Part shown: piece by piece, positions 8,261-17,600 of the stretch
Position numbering within the stretch: position 1 is the stretch's first letter
How the letters are laid out: every line of letters begins with the position of its first letter
Source: an uncultured Bacilli bacterium
Lineage (GTDB): Bacteria; Bacillota_I; Bacilli_A; RFN20; DUOF01
Length of the DNA: 64,000 nt
Assembly: GCA_944363575.1 (NCBI GenBank)
Contig: CALVUJ010000023.1
Location: forward strand, 1 to 64,000
Direction: 5' to 3'
Notes under the pieces: model-generated
Told to the model about the DNA's origin: nothing
The model's input: only the letters and a program-made list of their open reading frames with translations
The model's database searches: none
Position numbers and translations under genes: made by a program

Positions 8261-9769
8261 TTACTCTGTTGTCTCTGGAACAACATAAGTATAAACAACT
8301 TTATAAATTCTTTGATCTTCACATTGTATGCTAGTTACACCAGTTCCTTGTTCTACTCCATCTACTGTTATTGTTGTCCAAGGAGTACCTGTTTGATACT
8401 CAGTTTCAAAAGTATAAGTAGGACTTGTAGCTATATCTACTATCGTTGTTCCGCTATAAATAATTGATTCAGAACCACTTGTTTCCGTATTTTTTTCTAC
8501 TATAACTAAAGCTTTACCTTGAGTTGGTACTACTTTAGCATATAGCCTAACATCATATGAAGGTGCCTTTGTTTCTCCACTAATCACAAATTCTTTAGTC
8601 ATTTCTTCGTCATAATAAAACTTAATCGTTACATCCTCAGTTTGAAGACCTAAAGAGTTATAAAAATTAGTGGTTAATGAACTAATACTATCTTCATAGC
8701 TATACCCATAACTTCGACCTTCTTCCTCATCAAGAATATCTGAATGGATACTATAACCCATGTATTTTTGACTTGCTACTTCATCTTCAAACAATGCTAA
8801 TTCAGCAGCAGTAAGTTTGATATCTTCTTTATATACTTTAGTCATAGATTGTTCCGCAACTATAACCATATTCGTTTTTGCAGTAATATTTTTTCCTGAG
8901 CTAGGGTCTAATACTTGTGTATCAAATGTCATATTTGAAGACATTGTAATTTTTTCAAAGCCTTCTTCTGTAAAATATGCTTTAGCTTCTATTTCTAAAC
9001 CTGAAACTGTCATAAAACTTTCTGTGCTATTACCCTGAGAAGCAAAAACCATATTCACACTAAATACCCATTTCTCTCCTTCTTTAGAAAAAGCTAAGGT
9101 TTTTTGAACCCCAGGAACTTCAGATTCTGTTCCATAAATACTCTCCACCATTTCACCAAGTTCAAAATAAATTAACAAATCTTCCATTTTCTCAACTTCA
9201 TCTATGCTATTCTCTGGAATTCCTGATAAATAACTACTATCCCAAATCGTTCCATCAAAGAATACTTCTTTTCCATGCTCTGGAGATACAAAGTATACGT
9301 CTTCAAATGGATATCCATCATTTTCATGATGCTCATATAATTTGTAAACATCCCCCTCTTTAACAATTTGATAATAACCTGTTAACTCCTCAACATCTTG
9401 AACAGTCTCGTACTTTCTTTCAGTAAGTTCTCCTGTTTCTATATCTATTGTTGTTATTGTACGTTGCTCTTCTTGTTGTGTAAGATCTTCAATTGAATCT
9501 CCTTCTTCAAGAAATCCACTAATTTCATCTTCAGTAAGTTTCCTGTCCCCTTCATAATAACTAATAGTAGTTGTCATTTTTGACTTTTGTTCAACTGTTT
9601 TGTCCCCATTATACGTTTCTGTTGCTTTGCCTGCTTTCTTTATTTCGGTTAGCCCCATCTCGTTAAGTTCTTTTTGAGTAGGTTCTTTGTCACAACTACA
9701 AGCTACAGAAAAGAACATACATGGAAGCACCAAAGCAGCCATCATCAATCCTTTTAAAAACTTTTTCAT
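8261..9769 (-). CDS. Large secreted lipoprotein of unknown function
   Basis: 502 residues. It begins with a lipoprotein signal (MKKFLKG...LVLPCMFFSVAC) and the lipid-modified Cys is probably the one in VAC-SC. The lipobox has Ser instead of Leu at -3, which is unusual. The mature part is acidic and rich in Thr, Glu and Tyr, with beta-type segments such as KTNMVIVAEQSMTK. It ends in Ig-like strands (TYTFETEYQTG...KVVYTYVVPETTE). I chose the ATG at 9769 because GGAGC lies just upstream and the signal peptide starts there; the reading frame is open for 30 more codons but without a binding site. No known domain is recognised. It sits divergently from spoVT. Confidence 0.75.
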   Translation of the reverse strand: MKKFLKGLMMAALVLPCMFFSVACSCDKEPTQKELNEMGLTEIKKAGKATETYNGDKTVEQKSKMTTTISYYEGDRKLTEDEISGFLEEGDSIEDLTQQEEQRTITTIDIETGELTERKYETVQDVEELTGYYQIVKEGDVYKLYEHHENDGYPFEDVYFVSPEHGKEVFFDGTIWDSSYLSGIPENSIDEVEKMEDLLIYFELGEMVESIYGTESEVPGVQKTLAFSKEGEKWVFSVNMVFASQGNSTESFMTVSGLEIEAKAYFTEEGFEKITMSSNMTFDTQVLDPSSGKNITAKTNMVIVAEQSMTKVYKEDIKLTAAELALFEDEVASQKYMGYSIHSDILDEEEGRSYGYSYEDSISSLTTNFYNSLGLQTEDVTIKFYYDEEMTKEFVISGETKAPSYDVRLYAKVVPTQGKALVIVEKNTETSGSESIIYSGTTIVDIATSPTYTFETEYQTGTPWTTITVDGVEQGTGVTSIQCEDQRIYKVVYTYVVPETTE

Positions 9770-9834
9770 AATTTTGCTCCTTTCATTTTTATATAATAAT
9801 GTTACCAAAAAATAAAATTCTTTTAAAGATTTTG

Positions 9835-9848
9835 GCATAATATTATGC
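9835..9848. repeat. Perfect 14-bp palindrome between the lipoprotein gene and spoVT
   Basis: GCATAATATTATGC is a perfect inverted repeat in the divergent intergenic region, 64 bases before the spoVT start. CATATTA (9848-9854) next to it fits the sigma-G -10 pattern CATxHTA, but no convincing -35 is present. It could be an operator for the AbrB-type regulator. Low certainty. Confidence 0.35.
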
Positions 9849-9911
9849 ATATTAATCAATGTTTGAATTAAAAAAATTTTTTTAAGAATAATATTAACGA
9901 GGAGATTTTAA

Positions 9912-10394
9912 ATGAAGCAAACAGGAATCACGCGTAAACTAGATGAACTTGGAAGGATTGTTATTCCTAAAGAAATTAGAGAAACTTATAAAATAGAAGA
10001 AGGAGATCATGTTGAGTTTTTTCTTGATAATAACGAAATCGTTATTAAAAAGCCTTCTTCAATTAATGGATTAGATGATGAAATATATAAACTTTTTCAA
10101 GCTTATAACTTAAGATTTCACCACTCTATTGCTATTGTAGAAAACAGCAACATATTAATAAGTTATGGAAAGGACACTAATAAAATAAGTGATTCCTTAA
10201 CAGATATAAACATTTATGAATATAACACGAAAAGTCTTTCTCGTTATAAGCATAAAGAAAACAATTTTGTAATTGCAAATATAGAAAATAATAAATTTTT
10301 AATTGTGTATGAACATAAAGTTTTTAGTTCTACTGATTCTTCTATTTTAAATTTTGTTTTAGATTATTTAGTAAAACTATTAAAGAAGGAATAA
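9912..10394 (+). CDS. spoVT: AbrB-family stage V sporulation regulator SpoVT
   Basis: 160 residues. The N-terminal swapped-hairpin AbrB domain TGITRKLDELGRIVIPKEIR (residues 4-23) is nearly identical in pattern to SpoVT/AbrB. The remaining about 100 residues form a GAF-like C-terminal domain, diverged but of the right length, which separates SpoVT from the shorter AbrB. In Bacillus SpoVT tunes sigma-G regulon expression in the forespore. Binding site GAGGAG precedes the ATG. It is followed by yabP-yabQ-divIC, the same neighbours as in Bacillus, where mfd also lies nearby. Confidence 0.85.
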   Translation: MKQTGITRKLDELGRIVIPKEIRETYKIEEGDHVEFFLDNNEIVIKKPSSINGLDDEIYKLFQAYNLRFHHSIAIVENSNILISYGKDTNKISDSLTDINIYEYNTKSLSRYKHKENNFVIANIENNKFLIVYEHKVFSSTDSSILNFVLDYLVKLLKKE

Positions 10395-10433
10395 TTTTTA
10401 TCTTTTTTCATATTTTTTAGTAGGGGTGAAAAT

Positions 10434-10730
10434 ATGGAAAATCAAGTTATAAATATTAATAGTAATTTAAAACATGATTTAAATTTAGTAGGTCGTAAGG
10501 AGTTAGTTGTTACTGGAGTAAAAGGTATTGATAGTTTTGATAGTGAAGAGTTTTTAATTGAAACTAATTTAGGCTTTTTGCACATTAAAGGATCTGGGTT
10601 AACTTTAGATAAAATGGATAATGATTCTAATGAGTTAATAATTAAAGGGCAATTTAACTCTTTATCTTATGTTAGCGGCCAAAAAGGAAAAGAAAGCAAA
10701 GGGAATTTCCTAAAAAAGATTTTTAAATGA
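10434..10730 (+). CDS. yabP: Sporulation protein YabP
   Basis: 98 residues. The pattern HDLNLVGRKELVVTGVKGID followed by SFDSEEFLIET and GFLHIKGSGL closely resembles Bacillus YabP, including the terminal FLKKIFK. YabP belongs to a family required for normal spore formation in Bacillus; its biochemical role is unresolved. It has a GGGGTG ribosome binding site and overlaps yabQ by a few bases, with divIC next, exactly as in the Bacillus yabP-yabQ-divIC cluster. Confidence 0.88.
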   Translation: MENQVININSNLKHDLNLVGRKELVVTGVKGIDSFDSEEFLIETNLGFLHIKGSGLTLDKMDNDSNELIIKGQFNSLSYVSGQKGKESKGNFLKKIFK

Positions 10731-11113
10731 TGGAGTTAGAAGTACAATTCCAAGTTTTTTTTATGAGTATCTTATTTGGAATGTACTTTCTTTGTTTTTG
10801 GCAGTTTTTAAATCGTATTTTTTTATATAAATACGTTATTAGATTTTTCTTTGAACTTCTTTTCTTTGTTTTTAACTTTCTTTTTTATTATTTTTTACTA
10901 TTTAAGTTAAATGGTGGCATTTTTAACATTTATCTTTTAATTGGGGTCTTTATTGGCTTTTTTATCCATCATAAATTTTACGCTAGTAAATTTTTAGCTT
11001 TCTATGAATTTATTTTATGTAAAATAACTGCTATAATAAAGAAAATTAAGCCGAGGTGGAAAAAACATGGAAAGAACAAAAAAAGAAAAAAGTTTAAAAA
11101 AGTTATTGAATAG
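10727..11113 (+). CDS. yabQ: Spore cortex biosynthesis protein YabQ
   Basis: 128 residues with an N-terminal hydrophobic region of about four membrane segments (residues 5-80) and a very basic tail (KKHGKNKKRKKFKK). Length, topology and location between yabP and divIC identify it as YabQ, a membrane protein needed for cortex formation in Bacillus. There is no separate ribosome binding site; the ATGATG overlaps the yabP stop, indicating translational coupling. Its end overlaps divIC by 47 bases. Confidence 0.8.
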   Translation: MMELEVQFQVFFMSILFGMYFLCFWQFLNRIFLYKYVIRFFFELLFFVFNFLFYYFLLFKLNGGIFNIYLLIGVFIGFFIHHKFYASKFLAFYEFILCKITAIIKKIKPRWKKHGKNKKRKKFKKVIE

Positions 11114-11363
11114 ATCTTTTTCATATCTTATTTTATTCGCAGGAATTTTCTCTTTATGCTATTCCATAAAAGTAATTACTGAATATGTTTCAATAAAAAA
11201 AGAAAATGCCGAATTACAGGAAACTCTAGATTCCCTTAGAAAAGAAAATGATCGATTAGAAATAACCAACAGCAAATTAAAAGATAAAGATTATTTTTCT
11301 GTGTATGTTGAAGGCAAGTATCAATATTCTTCATCTAGCGATTCGATTGTACCAATAAATTAA
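11067..11363 (+). CDS. divIC: Septum formation protein DivIC/FtsB family
   Basis: 98 residues. A short cytosolic basic N-terminus is followed by one membrane segment (FSYLILFAGIFSLCYSIKVI, residues 18-37). An extracellular coiled coil (KKENAELQETLDSLRKENDRL) and a small C-terminal region ending YVEGKYQYSSSS come next. This is the bitopic DivIC/FtsB architecture, part of the FtsL-DivIB-DivIC complex that activates septal peptidoglycan synthesis. Binding site GAGGTGG lies within the end of yabQ. A terminator follows. Confidence 0.88.
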   Translation: MERTKKEKSLKKLLNRSFSYLILFAGIFSLCYSIKVITEYVSIKKENAELQETLDSLRKENDRLEITNSKLKDKDYFSVYVEGKYQYSSSSDSIVPIN

Positions 11364-11371
11364 TGACAAAA

Positions 11372-11399
11372 GGTATTGCTTTAAGTAATATCTTTTTTT
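11372..11399 (+). terminator. Terminator of the spoVT/yabP/yabQ/divIC unit
   Basis: GGTATTGC (11372-11379) pairs with GTAATATC (11385-11392) using two G-T pairs and a 5-base loop, then a run of seven T. It separates the sporulation/division unit from tmk. Confidence 0.7.
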
Positions 11400-11404
11400 A
11401 TTTA

Positions 11405-11413
11405 TGTTATAAT
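11405..11413 (+). promoter_or_regulatory. Extended -10 promoter of tmk-holB-ricT-rsmI
   Basis: TGT-TATAAT (11405-11413) is an extended -10 element, placed 18 bases before the tmk start. No good -35 is seen, which is consistent with an extended -10 promoter. Confidence 0.55.
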
Positions 11414-11430
11414 TTGTGTGGGTGATATAT

Positions 11431-12066
11431 GTGAGTTATTTTATTACGTTTGAAGGAATTGATGGAAGTGGTAAAAGTTCAACTATTAAACTTTTGATAG
11501 AAAAGTTAAACAAGGATGGTTATCAAGCAATATCTACTAGAGAGCCTGGTGGTAGTGTTATTGCTGAGCAAGTTAGAAACGTTATTTTAGATGTTAATAA
11601 CACGAACATGGATTATATGACTGAGATGCTTTTATTTGCAGCTTGTAGGAGTCAACATTTAAAAGATATTGTTATTCCAAACTTAGAAAAAGGGAATATT
11701 GTTATTTGTGATCGCTTTGTTGATAGTTCATATGTTTATCAAGGGATTGCTAGAAATATTGGATTAGATTCTGTTATGGCTATTAATGATCTTGTTATTA
11801 AAGATTGTAAGCCTGATTTAACGATTTATATTGATATTGAACCAGAAACAGGTTTGCAACGAATAAACAAAAATAATCGTAATAAAGATCGTTTGGATTT
11901 AGAATCATTGGAGTTTTTAACGAAAGTTAGAAATGGATATTTGAAAATAGCAGAAATGTTTAAAGAGCGTATTGTAGTGGTAAATGGCGATCAGCCTTTA
12001 GAAAAAGTTGTAGATGATGCTTATGAAATTATTGTATCTTTTTTAAAAGGAAAAAATAATGCTTGA
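11431..12066 (+). CDS. tmk: Thymidylate kinase
   Basis: About 211 residues. Walker A FEGIDGSGKSST (near residue 6) and the TREPGGS block that follows define dTMP kinase, as does DRFVDSSYVYQG near residue 95. It phosphorylates dTMP to dTDP. I chose the GTG at 11431 (VSYFITFEG) because GGGTGA lies 5 bases before it. Two further in-frame GTG codons at 11416 and 11422 lie in the leader and precede that site. It overlaps holB by 8 bases. Confidence 0.93.
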   Translation: MSYFITFEGIDGSGKSSTIKLLIEKLNKDGYQAISTREPGGSVIAEQVRNVILDVNNTNMDYMTEMLLFAACRSQHLKDIVIPNLEKGNIVICDRFVDSSYVYQGIARNIGLDSVMAINDLVIKDCKPDLTIYIDIEPETGLQRINKNNRNKDRLDLESLEFLTKVRNGYLKIAEMFKERIVVVNGDQPLEKVVDDAYEIIVSFLKGKNNA

Positions 12067-13021
12067 ATATCTTAAAGAATATCAAATAGTAGCATATCAT
12101 ACACTTTTAAACTGCAAAAAAAACGATCGTTTACCACAAGCAATACTTTTAAATGGATATAAAGATACTCCTCTTTTAGATATAGCTAAATATATTGCAA
12201 AAACAATTATTTGTGAGCAAGAAATAGCCTGCGAAGAATGTTTAGATTGTTTGAGAATTGAAAACGAGAGTTATGCTGATCTTATTGTGATAGATGGCAC
12301 TAATCAAACTATAAAAAAAGAATATATTGAAAATATCCAAGAAAGGTTTTCTTTATCTGCTTTAGAAAATAAAGGAAAAAAAATTTATATTATTAATAAA
12401 ATTGAAAATGCTACTAGTGAAGCAATCAATTCGTTACTTAAATTTTTAGAAGAACCTACAAGCGATATATATGCGATTATTACCACTGCAAATATAAACA
12501 ACGTTTTACCAACAATTATTTCTAGATGCATGAATATTCATTTAAAAAAAACACCTAAACATCAACTTGTTGTGGAAGCAACTAAAAAGAATATTCCTGT
12601 TGAAGATGCTTTAATACTTTCTAATTTTATAGGCAGTGTTGACTCTATTATTGATACTTATGAAAATAGTTCTTATCTATCAATTAAAGATGTAATCATT
12701 GAATTTTTAAATGAAATGAATGAAGGGAAAGATTTATTGTACTTTTCACAATTAGAAATTAGCGATGTGGTAAAAGATAAAAATGATTTCTTATTATTTT
12801 TAGAATTATTAGAAATAGCTTTTATTGATATTATGAATTATAAAAATAATAAAGATTTAAATTATCAAGAAGAAAAAGAATTGATTAGCTCTTTAGCTAA
12901 TAGAATTCAAAAAATAGAAGAAAAATTAAGCACAATTATGTTGTTTAAAGGTTGTGCAATGATAAATGCAAATGTAAAATTATTGTTAGATAATTTAATT
13001 ATTAAAATAGAAAGGAACTAA
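12059..13021 (+). CDS. holB: DNA polymerase III delta-prime subunit
   Basis: 320 residues. The N-terminal AAA+ fold has a degenerate P-loop (LLNGYKDTPLLDIAKYI), as expected for the non-ATP-hydrolysing delta-prime. A zinc-type Cys cluster (CEQEIACEECLDC, residues 53-65), KIENATSEAINSLLKFLEEP and the SRC motif IISRCMNIHL follow. It is part of the clamp loader that places DnaN on DNA. It is located between tmk and ricT, the conserved Bacillus order, and is translationally coupled to tmk. Confidence 0.9.
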   Translation: MLEYLKEYQIVAYHTLLNCKKNDRLPQAILLNGYKDTPLLDIAKYIAKTIICEQEIACEECLDCLRIENESYADLIVIDGTNQTIKKEYIENIQERFSLSALENKGKKIYIINKIENATSEAINSLLKFLEEPTSDIYAIITTANINNVLPTIISRCMNIHLKKTPKHQLVVEATKKNIPVEDALILSNFIGSVDSIIDTYENSSYLSIKDVIIEFLNEMNEGKDLLYFSQLEISDVVKDKNDFLLFLELLEIAFIDIMNYKNNKDLNYQEEKELISSLANRIQKIEEKLSTIMLFKGCAMINANVKLLLDNLIIKIERN

Positions 13022-13024
13022 TGT

Positions 13025-13852
13025 ATGAATAACGAAGGATATTTTGTAGGAATTATATGTGATTCTAGTAAAGGAAAGAAATATTATTATACTTCTGATA
13101 ATTCGTTTAAAATCAACGATGCTGTAGTCATTGAGACTTCATTAGGAATAGAGATTGGTTTTATTGTAACTGATTTGATTAAAGAAAGTGAATCTACCCT
13201 ATATAGCGATAATTCTTTAACGATTATTAGAAAAGCAAGTGAAGAAGATTTAAAGACTTATGAAAATAATAAATTAGAAACTATAAAAGCGATTAAACTT
13301 TTTAATGAAAATGTTTCTAAACTTAAATTAGATATGAAACTAATTAATGCTATTTATACTTTAGATAAAGCCAAAATTCTTTTTAGTTATGTTTCTGAAG
13401 AAAGAGTAGATTTTAGAGAGTTATTAAAAGAATTATCTTCGGTATTAAAATGTCGTATTGAACTAAGACAAATAGGATCTAGAGATCGTTCTAAATTAGT
13501 TGGAGGCATAGGGATATGTGGGCTTCCTTTATGCTGTTCTTCTTTTTTAAATGAATTTGAAGGAATTAGTATTAACATGGCTAAGAATCAATATCTAGCT
13601 CTTAATATTCAAAAAATTTCTGGGCAATGTAACAAATTACTTTGTTGTTTAAAATATGAAGATGCAGACTACACAAAGTTAAAAGAAGATGTTCCTAAAC
13701 TTGGGCAAAAGTTTACTTATGAAAATAAATTGTGCAAAGTCACTTCTTTAAACTTGTTATCTTCGATAGCAAGAATAGAAAGTGAAGATAAAGATTTAAT
13801 ACTTAATGTAAGTATTGATGAGTTAAAGAAAATGATTAGGAAAGGTAATTAA
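13025..13852 (+). CDS. ricT: PSP1-domain protein RicT (YaaT)
   Basis: 275 residues with the PSP1 C-terminal region. The cysteine blocks CGLPLCCSSF (about 160-169) and SGQCNKLLCCLKYE (about 198-211) are the iron-sulfur ligands seen in RicT. In Bacillus it forms the Y-complex with RicA and RicF, which directs RNase Y processing and influences sporulation and competence. The start is the ATG at 13025; the ATG at 13021 runs into a stop after three codons. It is co-transcribed with holB and rsmI. Confidence 0.88.
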   Translation: MNNEGYFVGIICDSSKGKKYYYTSDNSFKINDAVVIETSLGIEIGFIVTDLIKESESTLYSDNSLTIIRKASEEDLKTYENNKLETIKAIKLFNENVSKLKLDMKLINAIYTLDKAKILFSYVSEERVDFRELLKELSSVLKCRIELRQIGSRDRSKLVGGIGICGLPLCCSSFLNEFEGISINMAKNQYLALNIQKISGQCNKLLCCLKYEDADYTKLKEDVPKLGQKFTYENKLCKVTSLNLLSSIARIESEDKDLILNVSIDELKKMIRKGN

Positions 13853-13853
13853 A

Positions 13854-14696
13854 ATGGTTTCGCAAACATTCACGAATGGTAAAGCTATTTTATATTTAGT
13901 AGCTACTCCGATAGGTAATCTTGAAGAGATGACTTTTCGTAGTATAAATATTTTAAAAGAAGTTGCGGTAATTGCTTGTGAAGATACTAGAAACACTAAA
14001 ACATTAACTAATTATTATAATATTAATACACCTTTAATAAGTTATCATGAGCATAATGAAAAGATGATGTGTGAAAAATTAATAAACATTTTAAAAGAAG
14101 GTAAAAATATTGCTTTAGTTAGTGATGCTGGGTATCCTCTTATTTCTGATCCTGGTTCTATTCTTGTTAGCGAAGTTTTAAAAGCTGGTTTTAACGTTAC
14201 CACTATATCTGGATCTTGTGCTTTTCTTAATGCTTTAGTAGCCTCAAACATGGATTTATCTTCTTTTACTTTTATTGGATTCTTAGAAGCAAAAAGTAAT
14301 GCTAGAAAGAAGAAACTTTTAGAGTTAAAAGAAAGAAAAGAAACTTTAATTTTTTATGAATCTGTTCATCGTATTGAAGAAACTTTAAAAGATATGTTAG
14401 AAACTTTGGGAAATCGTGAAATAACTTTAGCAAGAGAATTAACCAAAAAATTTGAAGAATACACTAGAGGCTCAATTTCCGAAGTTTTATCTTCCTTAAA
14501 CGAATTTAGTAAAGGTGAGTTTGTAATCGTGGTTCAAGGTAATAAAGAAAAAGAAAAAGTAGATGACTCTCTACTTTTAAAAGAAATTGATGAACTAGTA
14601 AATAAAGGTGAAAGAAGTAAAACAGCGATTGAAATAATCGCTAATAAATATAATGTAAAGAAAAATTATGTTTATAATTTATATATAAAAAGATAA
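13854..14696 (+). CDS. rsmI: 16S rRNA ribose methyltransferase RsmI
   Basis: 280 residues. LVATPIGNLEEMTFRSINIL, CEDTRN, SYHEHNE, ALVSDAGYPLISDPG and FIGFL form the complete set of family blocks. It belongs to the tetrapyrrole methylase superfamily and methylates C1402 of 16S rRNA at the 2'-O. It follows ricT by one base. It ends exactly one base before the stop codon of the convergent mfd gene, with no space for a separate terminator. Confidence 0.93.
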   Translation: MVSQTFTNGKAILYLVATPIGNLEEMTFRSINILKEVAVIACEDTRNTKTLTNYYNINTPLISYHEHNEKMMCEKLINILKEGKNIALVSDAGYPLISDPGSILVSEVLKAGFNVTTISGSCAFLNALVASNMDLSSFTFIGFLEAKSNARKKKLLELKERKETLIFYESVHRIEETLKDMLETLGNREITLARELTKKFEEYTRGSISEVLSSLNEFSKGEFVIVVQGNKEKEKVDDSLLLKEIDELVNKGERSKTAIEIIANKYNVKKNYVYNLYIKR

Positions 14697-17600
14697 TTAT
14701 ATTTTAGATAAAATTTCATTTATATAATATATCCATTTATCATTAACTTTTTTTATTCTTATTTTTATCTGTTCTTTTCTAAAACTTAAAGTAATGTTTT
14801 TATAATCTAAAACATTAACTATATCAAACAATTTAATTCCTATTCCATCTTTTTTAGATAACTCTTTAGCAAGATAAATATCTATGTATTCTTTAGTATC
14901 ACTTATTTTTTCTACTTTATCGTGCGAAGATAAAATATCCATTCTTTTCTTTTCTATTAAAAGAAGCACATTGTTAGGCATTTTCCCATATATATCTTTA
15001 ATATCATTTTCTACTTCTTCAAGTTGTTTTAAATCAGTTGTTTTTTCTAGTTTTTTATATAAATCAATTTTATTTCCATCTACTCCTGCATATTCAAGAG
15101 GAATATATCCATCTATTTGTATATTATTAATATTTTTATTTTCTTCTTTTTTAAGTCCTTTTTCTTCTTCAATAGCATCTTTTAATAAATCTAAATATAA
15201 ATCAATACCAATATTTTCAATAAAGCCTGATTGGCTAGCCCCTAGAATATCTCCTGCTCCTCTAATAGAAAGATCTCTTAAGGCTATTTTGTAACCACTT
15301 CCAAGCTCTGTAAACTCTTTAATAGCACGTAGTCTATTGGTAGCCACTTCACTCACTTGTTTATTAGGGGTAAATAACAAGTAGGCATAGGCTAGTTTAT
15401 CGCTTCTTCCAACCCTTCCTTTTATTTGATATAATTGCGATAAACCAAAATGATCGGCATTTTCAATAATAATCGTATTAGCATTAGGTATATCAATACC
15501 TGTTTCAATAATGGTTGTGCATACTAAAACATTTATTTTATTATTATAAAAATCATATGTTACTTGCTCAATATCTTCTTTACTCATCTTTCCATGTATA
15601 ATACCAACTTTAGCACCCATTATTTCTTTTTCTATTTGGTAAGCAATACTATTAATGTTGCTTGTTCTATTATGTAAATAAAAAACTTGTCCGTTTCTTC
15701 CTAATTCTCTTTCAATTATTTCTTTTATAATTTTAGGATTTTTTTCCATTACATATGTTTGAATGGGCATTCTTTTTTCAGGAGGAGATTGTATTTGAAC
15801 TAAACTTCTTAAGCCAATTAAGGACATTTGCATAGTTCGAGGAATAGGGGTTGCACTTAAAGTTAAAACATCAATAGAATTTTTTAATTCTTTTATTTTT
15901 TCTTTATGTTCTACCCCAAATCGCTGCTCTTCATCCACAATTAATAACCCTAAATCTTGAAAGATTACATCACTAGATAAAATACGATGCGTACCTATCA
16001 ATAAATCTATTTTCCCTTCTTTTAAATCTTGGATTATTTTCTTTTGTTCTTTTTCACTTTTAAAACGATTTAATAATTCTACACGAACATTAAAGTTTTT
16101 AAATCTATCTAGAGCATTTGCGTAATGTTGGCTTGATAGGAGAGTCGTTGGGCATAAGAAGGCTACTTGTTTAGCATCTTTTATAGCTTTAAAAGCTGCT
16201 ATAAAGGCTACTTCTGTTTTTCCAAACCCTACATCTCCGCATAATAACATATCCATTGGAATACTCTTTTCCATTTCTTTTTTGACATTTTTAATAGCAG
16301 TTTCTTGATCTTTTGTATGCACATAAGGAAAATCATTTTCAAACATTATTTGTAAATCATCATCTTTAGAAAAAGAATATCCTATTTTTTTAGTTCTTTC
16401 ATCATATAGTTTTATTAAGTTAATGGCTAAATCTTTTACTTTATTTTTAATTCTTTCTTTAGTTTTTTCCCAATCTCCGCTTCCAAGTTTATTTAAGGTT
16501 GGCACCTTTCCTTCTCTAGCAGAATATTTCCTAACAAGGGAAAACTGCTCTAAAGGGACATATAAAACTTCATTATTTTTATATTCGATATGTAAATAAT
16601 CTTTAGATATTTTACCTGTTTTTATTGTTTCTAATCCTTTATATCTTCCTATTCCATAATTTTCATGAACAAGATAATCTCCTACTACTAAATCTTCATA
16701 CCCACTTATAGCTTGTGAACTTTTAAATTTTGTGAAATACTTGCCTGTTGTTATTTTTTGTAAAAATAACTCACGAGAAGTAAAAACAACTATTTTCTCA
16801 TCATCTAAAGCAAATCCTTCTATTAAATCTTCTTCAATTATTTTTATTTTAGTTTTATCAATTTCATATTCATCAAACCATAATTTCAAATTATTTATTT
16901 GATGCTTATTAGTTAAATAAATTCTAATTTCATATTTTAAATCTAAATAATTATTAATTAATTTAGTAGCCATTTTTGAACTGCCATTGCAATTTATTAA
17001 AGGAGTTAAATAAAAGTACTTGTCGCTTTCTTTGGTCATAAAGTCATTGAATAAAATGTTTTTCTTGTTTTTAGCAAGTAATGTTGCTAAATCATGATAT
17101 AAGGAAAGGTTAGGTAAGATTTTGTTTTGCTCTACTAGTTCACTTTGATATTCGTAAGTTTCTTTAATTAGCAAATCGTAATTATTATCAATAGAGGTTT
17201 TATCCATAAGAACGCATATATCCGCACCAAAATAATCATTTAAAGAGTCATAATTATTAATTAATGAATAGTATTTATAAAGTGATGTGTCATATGTGTT
17301 TGTTTCTAACTTTTCAAGATCATTATAAACATTTTCTTTTAATTTTTCATATTCTTCTTCGCTTAATAAATGTTGTTGTTTTTCTAATTCATTAATTAAA
17401 ATTTCTTTACTTTTTAATTGATTATCAATAATTAATTCGCTAGCTGGTAAAATAGAAACATGATTTTCTGTTTTAATTGTTGTTTGCTTTTCCAAATCAA
17501 AGTAACGAATGCTTTCTATTTCATTATCAAAAAATTCAATACGAACAGGATTATCATAGTTAATACTAAAAAAATCTAATACACCTCCTCTTGAAGAATA

